DNA from: Actinobacteria bacterium UBA2279
GTDB lineage: Bacteria > Actinomycetota > Coriobacteriia > Anaerosomatales > Anaerosomataceae
Assembly: GCA_002347365.1 (NCBI GenBank)
Contig: DDWT01000031.1
Location: 1-64,000 of the forward strand
Direction of reading: 5' to 3'
Length of the DNA stretch: 64,000 bases
Made by a program: the position numbers and the translations under genes. The stretch's first letter is position 1, and every line of letters begins with the position of its first letter. Under the pieces are notes generated by a model, which ran no database searches, was not told the origin of the DNA, and worked only from the letters and a program-made list of their open reading frames with translations. Positions 1 through 8,156 of the stretch are shown one piece after another.

Positions 1-55
1 TACCCACGTCCAAGGTGCTGCCCGGTGATCTCCTGTTTCCAAGGATAGATTGTCG

Positions 56-115
56 TACATGTTTCCTTGTGTGAAGGACACATGTATGCTACGGTTTCCT
101 TGGCGAAAGGAAACC
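56..115 (+). repeat. Two perfect inverted repeats before the DUF4143 ATPase
   Basis: Two hairpins lie directly before the ATPase start. The first pairs TACATGT (56-62) with ACATGTA (80-86), and inside it TCCTT (64-68) with AAGGA (74-78). The second pairs GGTTTCCTT (93-101) with AAGGAAACC (107-115) and ends one base before the ATG. The core GTTTCC occurs three times (from 35, 61 and 94). The repeated core suggests an operator or a translational control structure; the function is inference. Confidence 0.7.
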
Positions 116-116
116 A

Positions 117-1433
117 ATGGATACAATCGAGAAGTTGATAGTCGACTTCCAGGAACGCCCCCTGCCCGTCGTCAGCCCTCGACTCACGACTCTTCCGGAT
201 GCATCGAGCATGGCCCGGGTCGTCATAGGAATGCGCCGGTCGGGCAAGACCTATCTGCTGTTCCAAGAGATGCAGCGGCTCATTGATGCAGGCGTCGAGA
301 AGAACCGACTCCTATACGTCAACTTCGAAGACGACCGTTTGCAGCCGCTTGAGCCCAACGTGCTCGATCGGACACTCGAGACCTTCTACCGGCTGAATCC
401 AACCGCGCGCTCCAAAGACGCATACCTCTTCTTTGATGAGATCCAAGCGGTCAGCGGCTGGTCGCGTTTCGCGCGCCGTGTCCTCGATACCGAGTCGGTG
501 CGCCTCTACGTGTCCGGATCATCGGCCAAGATGCTCTCGACTGAAGTCGCCACCGAGTTCCGCGGACGTGGCTACGCGGTCGAACTGCTTCCGCTGAGCT
601 TTGCCGAGTCGCTGCTGTACTCCAATGTCGAGCTGCCCACGAATAGCCCCGGATCACGCATGCGGTCGAAACTCGAAGCGGCATTCGCGAAGTATCTTCG
701 AGTCGGAGGATTTCCCGACGTGCAAGATCTGGTTGAAGCCGAACGCATTCAGACGCTACAGGACTACGTCCAGCTTGTACTGCTGCGCGATATCATCGAT
801 CGCCATGGGGTCAAGAACGTCAACGCAGTGCGCTACTTCGCCCTCGCGCTCCTGCAGTCATCCAGCTCGCTCACGTCGGTCAACAAGATCGCGAACGATC
901 TGAAGTCCCGGGGCGTCGCTGTCGGCAAAGACACGCTCTACGACCTGCTGGACTACTTCGTTGACGCGTTTTTGCTCTTCACGATCCCTGTCTTCGATCG
1001 TTCTTTGCGCGTTCGAGAGGCGAATCCGAAGAAGGCATACGCCATCGACCCGGGGCTCGCATACGCAGTCTCGCCTGCGGGTGTCTCGAACCCGGGAGCG
1101 CGACTCGAAAACGCCGTGTACCTGGAGTTGCGTCGGCGTTTGCGGGGGACCCGCGATGGCGCGATCTCCTACTACTCCACCGCTGCAGGAACCGAAGTAG
1201 ACTTCATCGTCGGAGATGCCGAGACCGATCAAGGCACTCAACTACTCCAGGTGTGTGCGGACATGTCAAAGACTGAAACCCGCGAACGCGAAATCCGCGC
1301 CCTTATGGACGCCATGAAAGAAACCGGACTCCAAGAATCGACCATCGTGACGATGCATGATTCAGAACGCATCACTGTGGACGGCGGCGTCATCAATGTC
1401 GTGCCCGCGTGGGCCTGGATGCTGGGGGTCTAG
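117..1433 (+). CDS. AAA ATPase with C-terminal DUF4143 domain
   Basis: This 438-residue protein belongs to the COG1373 type of ATPases: an N-terminal AAA_14 domain and a C-terminal DUF4143 domain with a winged-helix and nuclease-like fold. A P-loop, GMRRSGKT, lies near residue 40, and the Walker B-like strand AYLFFDEIQ near residue 104. The C-terminal half contains the typical EVDFIV segment (around residue 360), which resembles a restriction-endonuclease-like core strand. The family is widespread and poorly understood, often mobile and present in many copies. The ATG at 117 follows the second inverted repeat, and AAGGAAA in that repeat is the only ribosome-binding candidate. The gene stands alone before a tRNA gene. 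Confidence 0.85.
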   Translation: MDTIEKLIVDFQERPLPVVSPRLTTLPDASSMARVVIGMRRSGKTYLLFQEMQRLIDAGVEKNRLLYVNFEDDRLQPLEPNVLDRTLETFYRLNPTARSKDAYLFFDEIQAVSGWSRFARRVLDTESVRLYVSGSSAKMLSTEVATEFRGRGYAVELLPLSFAESLLYSNVELPTNSPGSRMRSKLEAAFAKYLRVGGFPDVQDLVEAERIQTLQDYVQLVLLRDIIDRHGVKNVNAVRYFALALLQSSSSLTSVNKIANDLKSRGVAVGKDTLYDLLDYFVDAFLLFTIPVFDRSLRVREANPKKAYAIDPGLAYAVSPAGVSNPGARLENAVYLELRRRLRGTRDGAISYYSTAAGTEVDFIVGDAETDQGTQLLQVCADMSKTETREREIRALMDAMKETGLQESTIVTMHDSERITVDGGVINVVPAWAWMLGV

Positions 1434-1558
1434 GCAGAGCCGGGAACGACTCGCGCCATGATGGCGTGCCCCCGCGACCAAGTGCCGGAAAAACCCCACG
1501 AACCGGTCCCATTTAGGTGCTACCATGTACGAGTTCACGCGCGGTCCGTACGCTTTTC

Positions 1559-1634
1559 GCCCTCGTAGCTCAGGGGATAGAGCACAGGTTTCCTAAACCT
1601 GGTGTCGCATGTTCGAATCATGCCGGGGGCACCA
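1559..1634 (+). tRNA. tRNA-Arg (anticodon CCT)
   Basis: The 76 bases fold as a cloverleaf. The acceptor GCCCTCG pairs with CGGGGGC (one T-G wobble), the anticodon stem CAGGT pairs with ACCTG around the loop TTCCTAA, and the T arm is GCATG-TTCGAAT-CATGC. The anticodon CCT reads AGG. The 3' ACCA is encoded. A terminator follows within ten bases, so it is probably a single-gene unit. Confidence 0.96.
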
Positions 1635-1641
1635 AACGCAC

Positions 1642-1676
1642 GAAGGCGTCCGACCACCGTCGGGCGCCTTCTTTCG
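1642..1676 (+). terminator. Intrinsic terminator after tRNA-Arg
   Basis: GAAGGCG (1642-1648) pairs with CGCCTTC (1665-1671), and inside it CCGAC pairs with GTCGG around a four-base loop. TTTCGTCTT follows. It separates the tRNA from the kinase gene downstream. Confidence 0.85.
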
Positions 1677-1793
1677 TCTTCTCGTCGGCCGCTGCCACGC
1701 TCCTGCACTCAATTAGTGCTTTGTGGCAGGGATTCATTTCAGACAAGCCGAATACGTCTCTTGGAGAAGTGCGCTCCGAGGAGGGGTGTCTGC

Positions 1794-3962
1794 ATGGACG
1801 AGACTCACGAAGACCGTCGAGCATTCACGCACGTCCGCGCGCTGATGACGCACACCGGCGAGGGGTTTGTCGCCCTCACGCCAGCCGGCGACGTGCGTCT
1901 GATGAACGAGGTCGCCGAGGCGATACTGGGTCGAACGCGGGCCGAGGGTCTCGGCCAGCCGATTGAGACCCTTGGTGTCCCGGTGCTGGCGCAGACCGCC
2001 CGGGCGGTGATCGCCGCAGCCGACTGTTCGGCGCCCCAGACGGTGACGCTCGCGCTCAGTGGTCGCGACCTGCTCTGCACGGTCGCCCCCTATCACGATG
2101 CGGACTCCTGCGGCGTGGTCATCACCATCCGCGACCAGTCCGAGCTCACGCGGTCGCGCAAGCGGGCAGAAGCGATCCTGCAAAGCACTGCCGATGGCCT
2201 GATCGTCTACTCCGCTCAAAACCGCATCACCTTCATCAACAACACCGCATCTTTGATGCTTGGCATCCCCGTCGAGGAGCTGCTCGAGAGCGATCGCAAC
2301 CTGTGGTCCATCTTCGGCCTGGAACCTCTCGACACGTTCGACCCGCGGCGAGGCGGCAGCCAGGTCCGCGAGGTCACCCTCGAAGAGCCGATGCATCGTG
2401 TGGTGGATGTTCGGACCGACCCTGTCATCGATGACCATGGCCTTTATCTCGGCTTCGTGGCGACGGTGCACGACGTCACCGCCGAGCGCGAGATCGGTCA
2501 GATGAAGAACGAGTTCGTCTCCACCGTCAGCCACGAGCTCCGCACGCCGCTGACGTCGATCAAAGGCTACGTGGACCTCATACTTGATGAGGAAGCCGGC
2601 GAGATCAACGCGATCCAGCGCGAGTTCCTCTCGATCGTCAAAGACAACTCCGACCGTCTCGTCGAGCTCATCAACGATCTGCTCGACATCTCACGCATCG
2701 AGTCGGGCCGCATCCATCTGAAGGTCCAGCCACTTCAGGTATCCGAGCGGATCAAGGGTGCCGTCGACACGTTCCGCGCAGTACTCGAACAGGCGGGCCG
2801 CACCATCACTGTCGACGTGCCCGAAGACCTGCCGCGTGCGGCCGGCGACCCTGACCGCGTTGGCCAGGTCCTCATCAACTTCATCAGCAACGCTATCAAG
2901 TACTCGCCGGAGGGCGGCAACGTCTGGGTGAGCGCCGAGGCGGACGACGATTTCGTCCGGGTGAGTGTCACAGATCAGGGGATCGGCATCTCCGAGGAAG
3001 ACATGGCGCAGTTGTTCACCAAGTTCTACCGCGTCGACTCCAAACTGACCCGCGAGATCGGAGGAACCGGTCTCGGTCTGTCCATCGTCAAGAGCATCAT
3101 CGAGCTTCTCGGCGGTCAGGTCGGCTGCGAGAGCGCACCGGGCGAAGGAAGCACCTTCTGGTTCACACTACCGCGTGCTTCCTCGGATCTCGTGCGGATG
3201 CCCACCATCGAGGGGCCGGGCGGCGTCGGCGGCACCGTTCTCGTTGTCGACCAGAACCCCGAGGTCGCAGATCTCATCGAGACCTACCTCTTCAAGCGCG
3301 GTTACGACGTTCTCAAAGCGCACTCGTCTGAAGAGGCCTTCGACCTGGCGATCTCGGAGTCACCCGCGGTCATCACGATGGACGTCATGCTGGAAGACGG
3401 TAAGGGCTTCGAACTCCTGAAGAAACTCACCAACACCCCGATGACGTCGCGGATCCCGGTAGTCGTACTCTCCATCATCTGCGACGAAGGCCGCAGTCAA
3501 CGCATGGGCGCATCGGGGTATCTCGAGAAGCCGATCGACAGGGACAAGCTGGCTTCGATCATCGACGATCTGGTGGGATCGGTGGCATCCCCGGTGATCA
3601 TGGTCGTCGACGACGACAAGCGCATCAACGATCTGCTCTGCACCAACCTGAAATCGCTCGGCTACGCCGTCATCGCCGCGTACGACGGCCGTGAGGCGAT
3701 GGTGGCGGTTCGCACGAAGCGACCCGACATGATCCTGCTCGACCTGCGCATGCCGATCATGGACGGGTATCAGGTAATCGAGGAGCTCAAGGGCAACCCG
3801 GAGACAAGAGAGATCCCCGTCGTGATCATGACCGCCTACCACCTTGATGAATCGCGGGCGGGGGTACTCGATCTCGCTGCGGCGCAGATATCCAAGCCGA
3901 TCGATGAGAACAAACTGGTCGAACGTATCCAGGCACTGGTAACCGAAAGAGAGTCACGATAG
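1794..3962 (+). CDS. Hybrid PAS sensor histidine kinase with two receiver domains
   Basis: The start is the ATG at 1794, preceded by GAGGAGGGG; the longer open frame runs back into the tRNA and its terminator. The product has 722 residues: two PAS-like domains (about 10-115 and 125-235), HisKA with SHELRTPLTS (phospho-accepting His247), HATPase_c (G boxes GIGISEED and GGTGLGLSI), then two receivers with predicted phospho-Asp530 and Asp650. No transmembrane segment is seen, so it is a cytoplasmic sensor. The first receiver has DQ where the acidic pair is normally DD, so its phosphorylation may be weakened. Two stand-alone receivers follow on the same strand. The signal is unknown. Confidence 0.92.
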   Translation: MDETHEDRRAFTHVRALMTHTGEGFVALTPAGDVRLMNEVAEAILGRTRAEGLGQPIETLGVPVLAQTARAVIAAADCSAPQTVTLALSGRDLLCTVAPYHDADSCGVVITIRDQSELTRSRKRAEAILQSTADGLIVYSAQNRITFINNTASLMLGIPVEELLESDRNLWSIFGLEPLDTFDPRRGGSQVREVTLEEPMHRVVDVRTDPVIDDHGLYLGFVATVHDVTAEREIGQMKNEFVSTVSHELRTPLTSIKGYVDLILDEEAGEINAIQREFLSIVKDNSDRLVELINDLLDISRIESGRIHLKVQPLQVSERIKGAVDTFRAVLEQAGRTITVDVPEDLPRAAGDPDRVGQVLINFISNAIKYSPEGGNVWVSAEADDDFVRVSVTDQGIGISEEDMAQLFTKFYRVDSKLTREIGGTGLGLSIVKSIIELLGGQVGCESAPGEGSTFWFTLPRASSDLVRMPTIEGPGGVGGTVLVVDQNPEVADLIETYLFKRGYDVLKAHSSEEAFDLAISESPAVITMDVMLEDGKGFELLKKLTNTPMTSRIPVVVLSIICDEGRSQRMGASGYLEKPIDRDKLASIIDDLVGSVASPVIMVVDDDKRINDLLCTNLKSLGYAVIAAYDGREAMVAVRTKRPDMILLDLRMPIMDGYQVIEELKGNPETREIPVVIMTAYHLDESRAGVLDLAAAQISKPIDENKLVERIQALVTERESR

Positions 3963-4008
3963 CGTCCGCCGGACGCAGAACGAAGACATGAACCGAAAGG
4001 GAGGGGCC

Positions 4009-4467
4009 ATGAAGGGCAAGATCCTCGTCGTGGACGACGAACCGAACATCCAGAGGCTTTTGACCGTCACACTGACCAACCGCGGTTTCGAAGTCATCAC
4101 CGCAGACAACGGCATCGAGGCCCTCGCCTTGGCCAAGACCGAGAAGCCGAACCTTATCTGCCTCGACGTCATGATGCCGCGCATGACCGGGCATGAGGTG
4201 CACGACAAGCTACGCGAGCGCCCGGAGACCAAAGACATCCCGATCCTGTTCCTCTCGGCAGCGGGCACCTTCGAGGAGCAGGCGACCCAGATGAAGGACG
4301 GCAACGTCGACTACATCCCGAAGCCGTTCAAGCCCTCCGAGGTCGCCGACCACATCGAGAGCATGCTCGACCCTCAGAAGCGCGACGCCTTCGAGCGCGA
4401 GCGCGGCAAGCGCGAGGCCAAGCTGCAGAAGATCGTCGAGATCATGCATCGCGACCACGACGCCTAG
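4009..4467 (+). CDS. Stand-alone receiver (response regulator) with helical tail
   Basis: The ATG at 4009 is chosen because GGGAGGGG lies just ahead; an ATG at 3988 in the same frame has no such site. The 152-residue protein is one CheY-like receiver with the acidic pair in VVDDE, predicted phospho-Asp53 (CLDVMMP) and the conserved Lys in PKPF. About 35 charged residues follow (from about 115), likely a helix or coiled coil. There is no DNA-binding or enzymatic output domain. It lies 46 bases after the hybrid kinase and 12 before the next receiver, so the three probably form one phosphorelay operon. Confidence 0.9.
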   Translation: MKGKILVVDDEPNIQRLLTVTLTNRGFEVITADNGIEALALAKTEKPNLICLDVMMPRMTGHEVHDKLRERPETKDIPILFLSAAGTFEEQATQMKDGNVDYIPKPFKPSEVADHIESMLDPQKRDAFERERGKREAKLQKIVEIMHRDHDA

Positions 4468-4479
4468 GGAGGGACGCGC

Positions 4480-4851
4480 TTGGCACCGGTGAAGATACTC
4501 GTCGCAGACGACAACCAGCAGATCCGCCTGCTCGTCTCCGCAGCCCTTCGCAGTCTGGGCCATGAGCTTCTCCTGGCCGTCGACGGCGAGGAGGCGTTGA
4601 AGGTGGCGACCGAAGAGTTACCGGACCTCGTGCTGCTCGATGTGCAGATGCCGCAGTTGGATGGCTTCGAGGTGCTCACGTTCCTGCGGAAACGTCCGGA
4701 GACCGCCCAGATCAAGGTCGTCATGCTGACGACGGCGGCGCAGACCGCCGACAAGAAGCGTGGGGCGGAACTCGGCGCCATCGACTACGTCGTCAAGCCG
4801 TTCGAGCCCAAGGTCCTGCGTGCGGTCGTGGAGCGCGCACTCGAATTCTGA
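4480..4851 (+). CDS. CheY-like single-domain response regulator
   Basis: The start is a TTG at 4480, five bases after GGGAGG; no ATG fits the frame. The 123 residues are a single receiver with VADDN in the acidic pocket, predicted phospho-Asp54 (LLDVQMP), a conserved Thr near TTAAQ and Lys in VKPF. It has no output domain, so it would act by protein contact or by passing phosphate on. It is the third gene of the kinase/receiver set and faces the ABC permease gene, which ends on the other strand 36 bases further on. Confidence 0.9.
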   Translation: MAPVKILVADDNQQIRLLVSAALRSLGHELLLAVDGEEALKVATEELPDLVLLDVQMPQLDGFEVLTFLRKRPETAQIKVVMLTTAAQTADKKRGAELGAIDYVVKPFEPKVLRAVVERALEF

Positions 4852-4852
4852 T

Positions 4853-4900
4853 CGTGGGCCGCGACTCACGCGTTGGCGTACGACGGGCTAGCGGCCCACG
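4853..4900. terminator. Inverted repeat between convergent genes
   Basis: CGTGGGCCGC (4853-4862) pairs perfectly with GCGGCCCACG (4891-4900) across a 28-base loop. It sits between the receiver gene and the permease gene and overlaps the last codons of the permease. There is no T-run, so a terminator role is only likely, not shown. Confidence 0.4.
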
Positions 4901-5631
4901 CGCGTCCAGCGGCAAACGCGTGCCTCGGCCATCTCGAGCAGCTCGTACAGCACGACACCCAGCAAGGCCATCGCGATGATCCCGGCGAACATCTCGCTGT
5001 AGGCGATACGTCCCCACGCGTCCAGGATGTAGTAGCCCAACCCGCTCGTCCCGGCTACCGACTCCGAGAAGAACAGCACGGCTATCGCCGTGCCCGTGCC
5101 GATGCGCAACGCGGTGAAGATGTCGGGCAGCGCCGCAGGCACGACGACGTGCCGGAAGACCTGGCCCCGTGTCGCGCCCAGCGATCGTACCGAAAGCACG
5201 GAGGCGACGGGGATCCCACGAGCGGCGTCTCGCGCAGTCACGAGAATCTGGAAGAACACGATGATCGTGATGAGCGCGATCTTGGGCGCGTTGCCTATGC
5301 CGAGAAGAACCAGCAACACCGGTAGGAAGACGATCTTCGGGATCGGGTAGGTCAGGAAGACGAGTGGGGCTGCAACCGAGTCGAGTCGAGGGCTGCGGCC
5401 GATGAGCAGGCCAAGAGGAGCCCCGAGCACCACGCCGATCGTCATCGAGGCCAGAACGCGCCACGCACTGTCAAGCAACTGCGGGAACAGGTCGCTGCCC
5501 CACAGCCGTACGAAGTCGCTGATCGCAGGCGCAGGTCCCGGCAGGGCCGGCGAGCCGACCGCGACGGAGAGCAGCCACCAGCCCGCAAGTAGCACCGCCA
5601 CTGCGCCGATGTACCCCAGCAGCCGTCTCAC
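4888..5631 (-). CDS. ABC transporter permease (SsuC/TauC/ThiX type)
   Basis: This 247-residue protein is an integral membrane permease of the BPD_transp_1 family, with about six hydrophobic segments beginning at residue 5. The EAA loop that contacts the ATPase is visible at about residues 133-165 (ARDAARGIPVASVLSVRSLGA). Importers of this type carry sulfonates, taurine, nitrate or hydroxymethylpyrimidine precursors. It overlaps the ATPase gene by four bases (ATGA) and is the last gene of the acetyltransferase-binding protein-ATPase-permease run. The substrate cannot be read from the sequence. Confidence 0.9.
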   Translation of the reverse strand: MRRLLGYIGAVAVLLAGWWLLSVAVGSPALPGPAPAISDFVRLWGSDLFPQLLDSAWRVLASMTIGVVLGAPLGLLIGRSPRLDSVAAPLVFLTYPIPKIVFLPVLLVLLGIGNAPKIALITIIVFFQILVTARDAARGIPVASVLSVRSLGATRGQVFRHVVVPAALPDIFTALRIGTGTAIAVLFFSESVAGTSGLGYYILDAWGRIAYSEMFAGIIAMALLGVVLYELLEMAEARVCRWTRVGR

Positions 5632-6419
5632 TGCACTGCACCCCCCGCTACAACGCCCTCATCGAAGGCGCCTTCGGCGGCGAGCAGGCGGCGAAGTTCG
5701 TCGCACCGTTCGTAGAACGCCGGCATCGAACGGTATCCCTCTGATCCCATCTCCGGGTTGTCAACGACAGCTGCTACCCGACCGGGACGCGGAGAGAGCA
5801 CGACGACACGCCTGCCGAGAAACACAGCCTCTTCGATGGAGTGAGTGACAAGCAGCGCGGTGTGTCTGCGCTGTCGCCAGATCTCAAGGAGTAGTCCCTG
5901 GAGGTCCTCCCGTGTGAGCGCATCGAGCGCTGAGAGCGGTTCGTCCATCAGGAGCAGATCGGCGTCGAGAGCCAGCGCGCGGGCCAGTGCCAGACGCTGG
6001 CGCATCCCTCCGGACAACTCCCCCGGATAGGCATCGCAAAAGTCGCCCAGGCCGACGCGCTCTAAAGCGGCGCCAGCTCGCTCCATTCGTTCGGAAGCGG
6101 ACACGTGCCGAACCTCCAGGCCGAGGGCCGCGTTGTGGAAGACCGTCTTCCAAGGCAGCAGACCGAAGTCCTGCAGGATAAGCGCGGTGCGCAGACGAGG
6201 TCCGGATATGACCTCACCGTTCACAGCGACATCGCCGCGGCTAGGGGCCAGCAGACCCGCCATGGCGAGCAGCAAGGTCGACTTGCCGCACCCGGACGGG
6301 CCTATGATGGCGACCGGCTCGCCCTCGGCAATGGATAGGGAGCACGCGTCGAGGGCGCGGACGGATCGGTCCACACCCTCGTATACGACGTCTATGTTGC
6401 GTGCCTCAACGGTTGCCAC
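5628..6419 (-). CDS. ABC transporter ATP-binding protein (SsuB/TauB type)
   Basis: The start is taken as the GTG at 6419, two bases after the binding-protein stop; the longer open frame to 6614 would run through that gene and reads as nonsense. The product has 263 residues with Walker A GPSGCGKST, the Q-loop in LILQDFG, signature LSGGMRQRLALARAL, Walker B LLLMDEPLSALD and the switch His in VTHSIEEA. It powers import together with the permease that follows. The short C-terminal tail beyond residue 215 is typical of nitrate/taurine-type ATPases. Confidence 0.92.
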   Translation of the reverse strand: MATVEARNIDVVYEGVDRSVRALDACSLSIAEGEPVAIIGPSGCGKSTLLLAMAGLLAPSRGDVAVNGEVISGPRLRTALILQDFGLLPWKTVFHNAALGLEVRHVSASERMERAGAALERVGLGDFCDAYPGELSGGMRQRLALARALALDADLLLMDEPLSALDALTREDLQGLLLEIWRQRRHTALLVTHSIEEAVFLGRRVVVLSPRPGRVAAVVDNPEMGSEGYRSMPAFYERCDELRRLLAAEGAFDEGVVAGGAVQ

Positions 6420-6421
6420 GG

Positions 6422-7420
6422 CTAGTTGGGCATCTCCTGGACGAGGTCGGAGTAGCCCATCTCCGCGGTCAGCAGCTCGTTCGCGCGCATCCACGCCAGT
6501 ACCGCCTCGACCTGCTCGCCGGTGGGGGCAGCCGCCTTGGGATATATGTTCACCTCGTAGCTGTCCTTCAGCGGCTCGGGCAGGCGCGCCTTGTCGACGA
6601 GCACCGTGCGCCATGCGTTGGGATCGGCATTGATGATGTCGACCGCTGCATCCCAGGCGCGCAGCAGCTCCCGAACGGTGACCATACCGCCGGGGGTGGC
6701 CAGGTACTTGTCCGAGACGCCCAGGACGGTCTGCGTCAGGTTCGTCCCCTGCGTGTCGTCGGCGATCAGCTTCGCACCCTGCAGTTCGGCAAGCGACAGC
6801 AGCGGCTCGGGCAGCGCAGCGGCCTCGAGCTTGCCGCTCATCAGCAACTCGAACCGCACGGGGACCTTGGGGACGATCTCCTTCTTCACATCTGCTGCAG
6901 CAACACCGGCTCCAGCCATGAGCCCGTCTACGACGTACTCCTGGATGGATGCGGCCGACGTGGCGATCGGTACACCCGCAAGATCGGCAAGCGTCGTGGC
7001 TGTCGAACCGGGCTTCGCCACGATGCCGAAACGACCCTCCGCCGGAGTCGCGCCGAGCATCACGGTCACCATTGAGACAGGAGAACCGCCGGCTTCAAGA
7101 GCGGCCGAGGCCATGATGTCGCCCATGTAGGCGTCGATCGCGCCCGATGCGAACGCTGCATCCCGCTCCTGCGCAGCCTGGAAAGTCGTGATCTCGACGT
7201 CGAGTCCCGCCTCGGCAAAAAGCCCCTCGGCCTCGGCCACCCACAGGGGCAGCGCATCCTCGGTGGTCAGCGTCCCGATCTTGATGGGTACCGTCTCGGC
7301 CTCGATCGTGGGCTCGGTGTCGGTCGTCTCGGCGGGCTCATCTTTGGCACAGCCGGCCAGAGCGGTCATCGCCAGAGCAAGTGAAAGGGCAAGAGCAATG
7401 AGTCGGGTGGTGCGTGACAT
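6422..7420 (-). CDS. ABC transporter substrate-binding lipoprotein (NMT1/SsuA type)
   Basis: The ATG at 7420 has GGGAG five bases upstream; a TTG twelve bases earlier is less likely. The 332-residue protein has a lipoprotein signal ending in the lipobox LAGC, so it should be membrane-anchored outside the cell. The rest fits the NMT1/THI5-like binding-protein fold: a first strand IKIGTLTTEDALPLWVAEAEG, then AGLDVEITTF and segments rich in hinge glycines. Family members bind sulfonates, nitrate, thiamine precursors or similar small molecules. It is the first ABC gene and starts 27 bases after the acetyltransferase gene, with no terminator between them. Confidence 0.9.
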   Translation of the reverse strand: MSRTTRLIALALSLALAMTALAGCAKDEPAETTDTEPTIEAETVPIKIGTLTTEDALPLWVAEAEGLFAEAGLDVEITTFQAAQERDAAFASGAIDAYMGDIMASAALEAGGSPVSMVTVMLGATPAEGRFGIVAKPGSTATTLADLAGVPIATSAASIQEYVVDGLMAGAGVAAADVKKEIVPKVPVRFELLMSGKLEAAALPEPLLSLAELQGAKLIADDTQGTNLTQTVLGVSDKYLATPGGMVTVRELLRAWDAAVDIINADPNAWRTVLVDKARLPEPLKDSYEVNIYPKAAAPTGEQVEAVLAWMRANELLTAEMGYSDLVQEMPN

Positions 7421-7447
7421 TGAAGCTCCCAACGGTCGGCGGTGCTG

Positions 7448-8062
7448 TTACGGACAGACGGGACGACGCAGGCGGATCTCGTCGCGCACGGGAATGCCGG
7501 CGAAACCGGGAATCGCGCTGCCATGATGATCGATCATGATACCGGTCTCGATCTCGACGATCGCAAAACCGTGACGCTGATAGAAATCCAATGCGGGGAT
7601 GTCGTCGTTGGTGGTCGCGACCTTTAGTGCATTGACTCCTTTGGAGCGGGCCTGCTCCACGGCAGCGTCGACAAGCGCCGAGCCAACGCCCGAACCCTGA
7701 TGTCCCGGGTAGACCGACAGCAGGACGACCGCAAGCTCACCGCGATCGAGTGCCAGTGAGATGAGCCCGGCAAAGTCGCCTTCATCGGTCTCGGCCACGA
7801 GGTTGTCACAGGCCAGCACGTCGAATGTGCGGCCGAAGGAATCGATATCGGTCTCTCCCCATGCGCGGTCGCAGATCTCCTCGATGTCGTGGCGATCGGC
7901 AGCGGTGGCGGGACGAACGCTATAGTGCAGGTGTGATGTGGGACGGTCCTCTCGGCACGTGACCGTGAGGCGCGCCTCTGTGAGCGGGAGCTCCTTGCCG
8001 CATACCGCACAACGATACTGCGGGTAAGGCATCTCCAGGCTGACGTCTAGATCGGGCGCCAC
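7448..8062 (-). CDS. GNAT acetyltransferase with N-terminal CxxC motif
   Basis: The GTG at 8062 is chosen because GAGAGGAG lies seven bases upstream; the longer frame crosses the divergent gene's leader. The 204 residues contain an N-terminal part with Cys18-x2-Cys21 and Cys36, followed by His residues that could complete a zinc ribbon (inference). A GNAT fold then runs from about residue 47, with the acetyl-CoA loop GHQGSGVGSAL and the usual FYQRHGF near the end. The acceptor is unknown. It lies 27 bases before the ABC binding-protein gene on the same strand, so it may act on the imported compound. Confidence 0.82.
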   Translation of the reverse strand: MAPDLDVSLEMPYPQYRCAVCGKELPLTEARLTVTCREDRPTSHLHYSVRPATAADRHDIEEICDRAWGETDIDSFGRTFDVLACDNLVAETDEGDFAGLISLALDRGELAVVLLSVYPGHQGSGVGSALVDAAVEQARSKGVNALKVATTNDDIPALDFYQRHGFAIVEIETGIMIDHHGSAIPGFAGIPVRDEIRLRRPVCP

Positions 8063-8113
8063 GACCGCTCCTCTCTTCGATGGTGTGCCGCATCGGGCGG
8101 ACACACCCGACAC

Positions 8114-8119
8114 ATTATA
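8114..8119 (-). promoter_or_regulatory. Candidate -10 box (TATAAT) for the acetyltransferase/ABC operon
   Basis: Read on the minus strand, a perfect TATAAT lies about 50 bases before the GTG of the acetyltransferase gene. TTGCAC upstream is only 14 bases away, shorter than usual, so the -35 is uncertain. The same bases read as TATAGA on the plus strand and could also serve the phosphatase gene. Confidence 0.4.
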
Positions 8120-8156
8120 GAATAGTCGGAGCAGTGCAAACGGCCGAGGAGTGCCA

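Noticed and set aside
6420..6614. N-terminal extension of the ABC ATPase
   Set aside because: The extension lies within the binding-protein gene in another frame and is Arg/Gly-rich; the GTG at 6419 starts exactly where homology begins.
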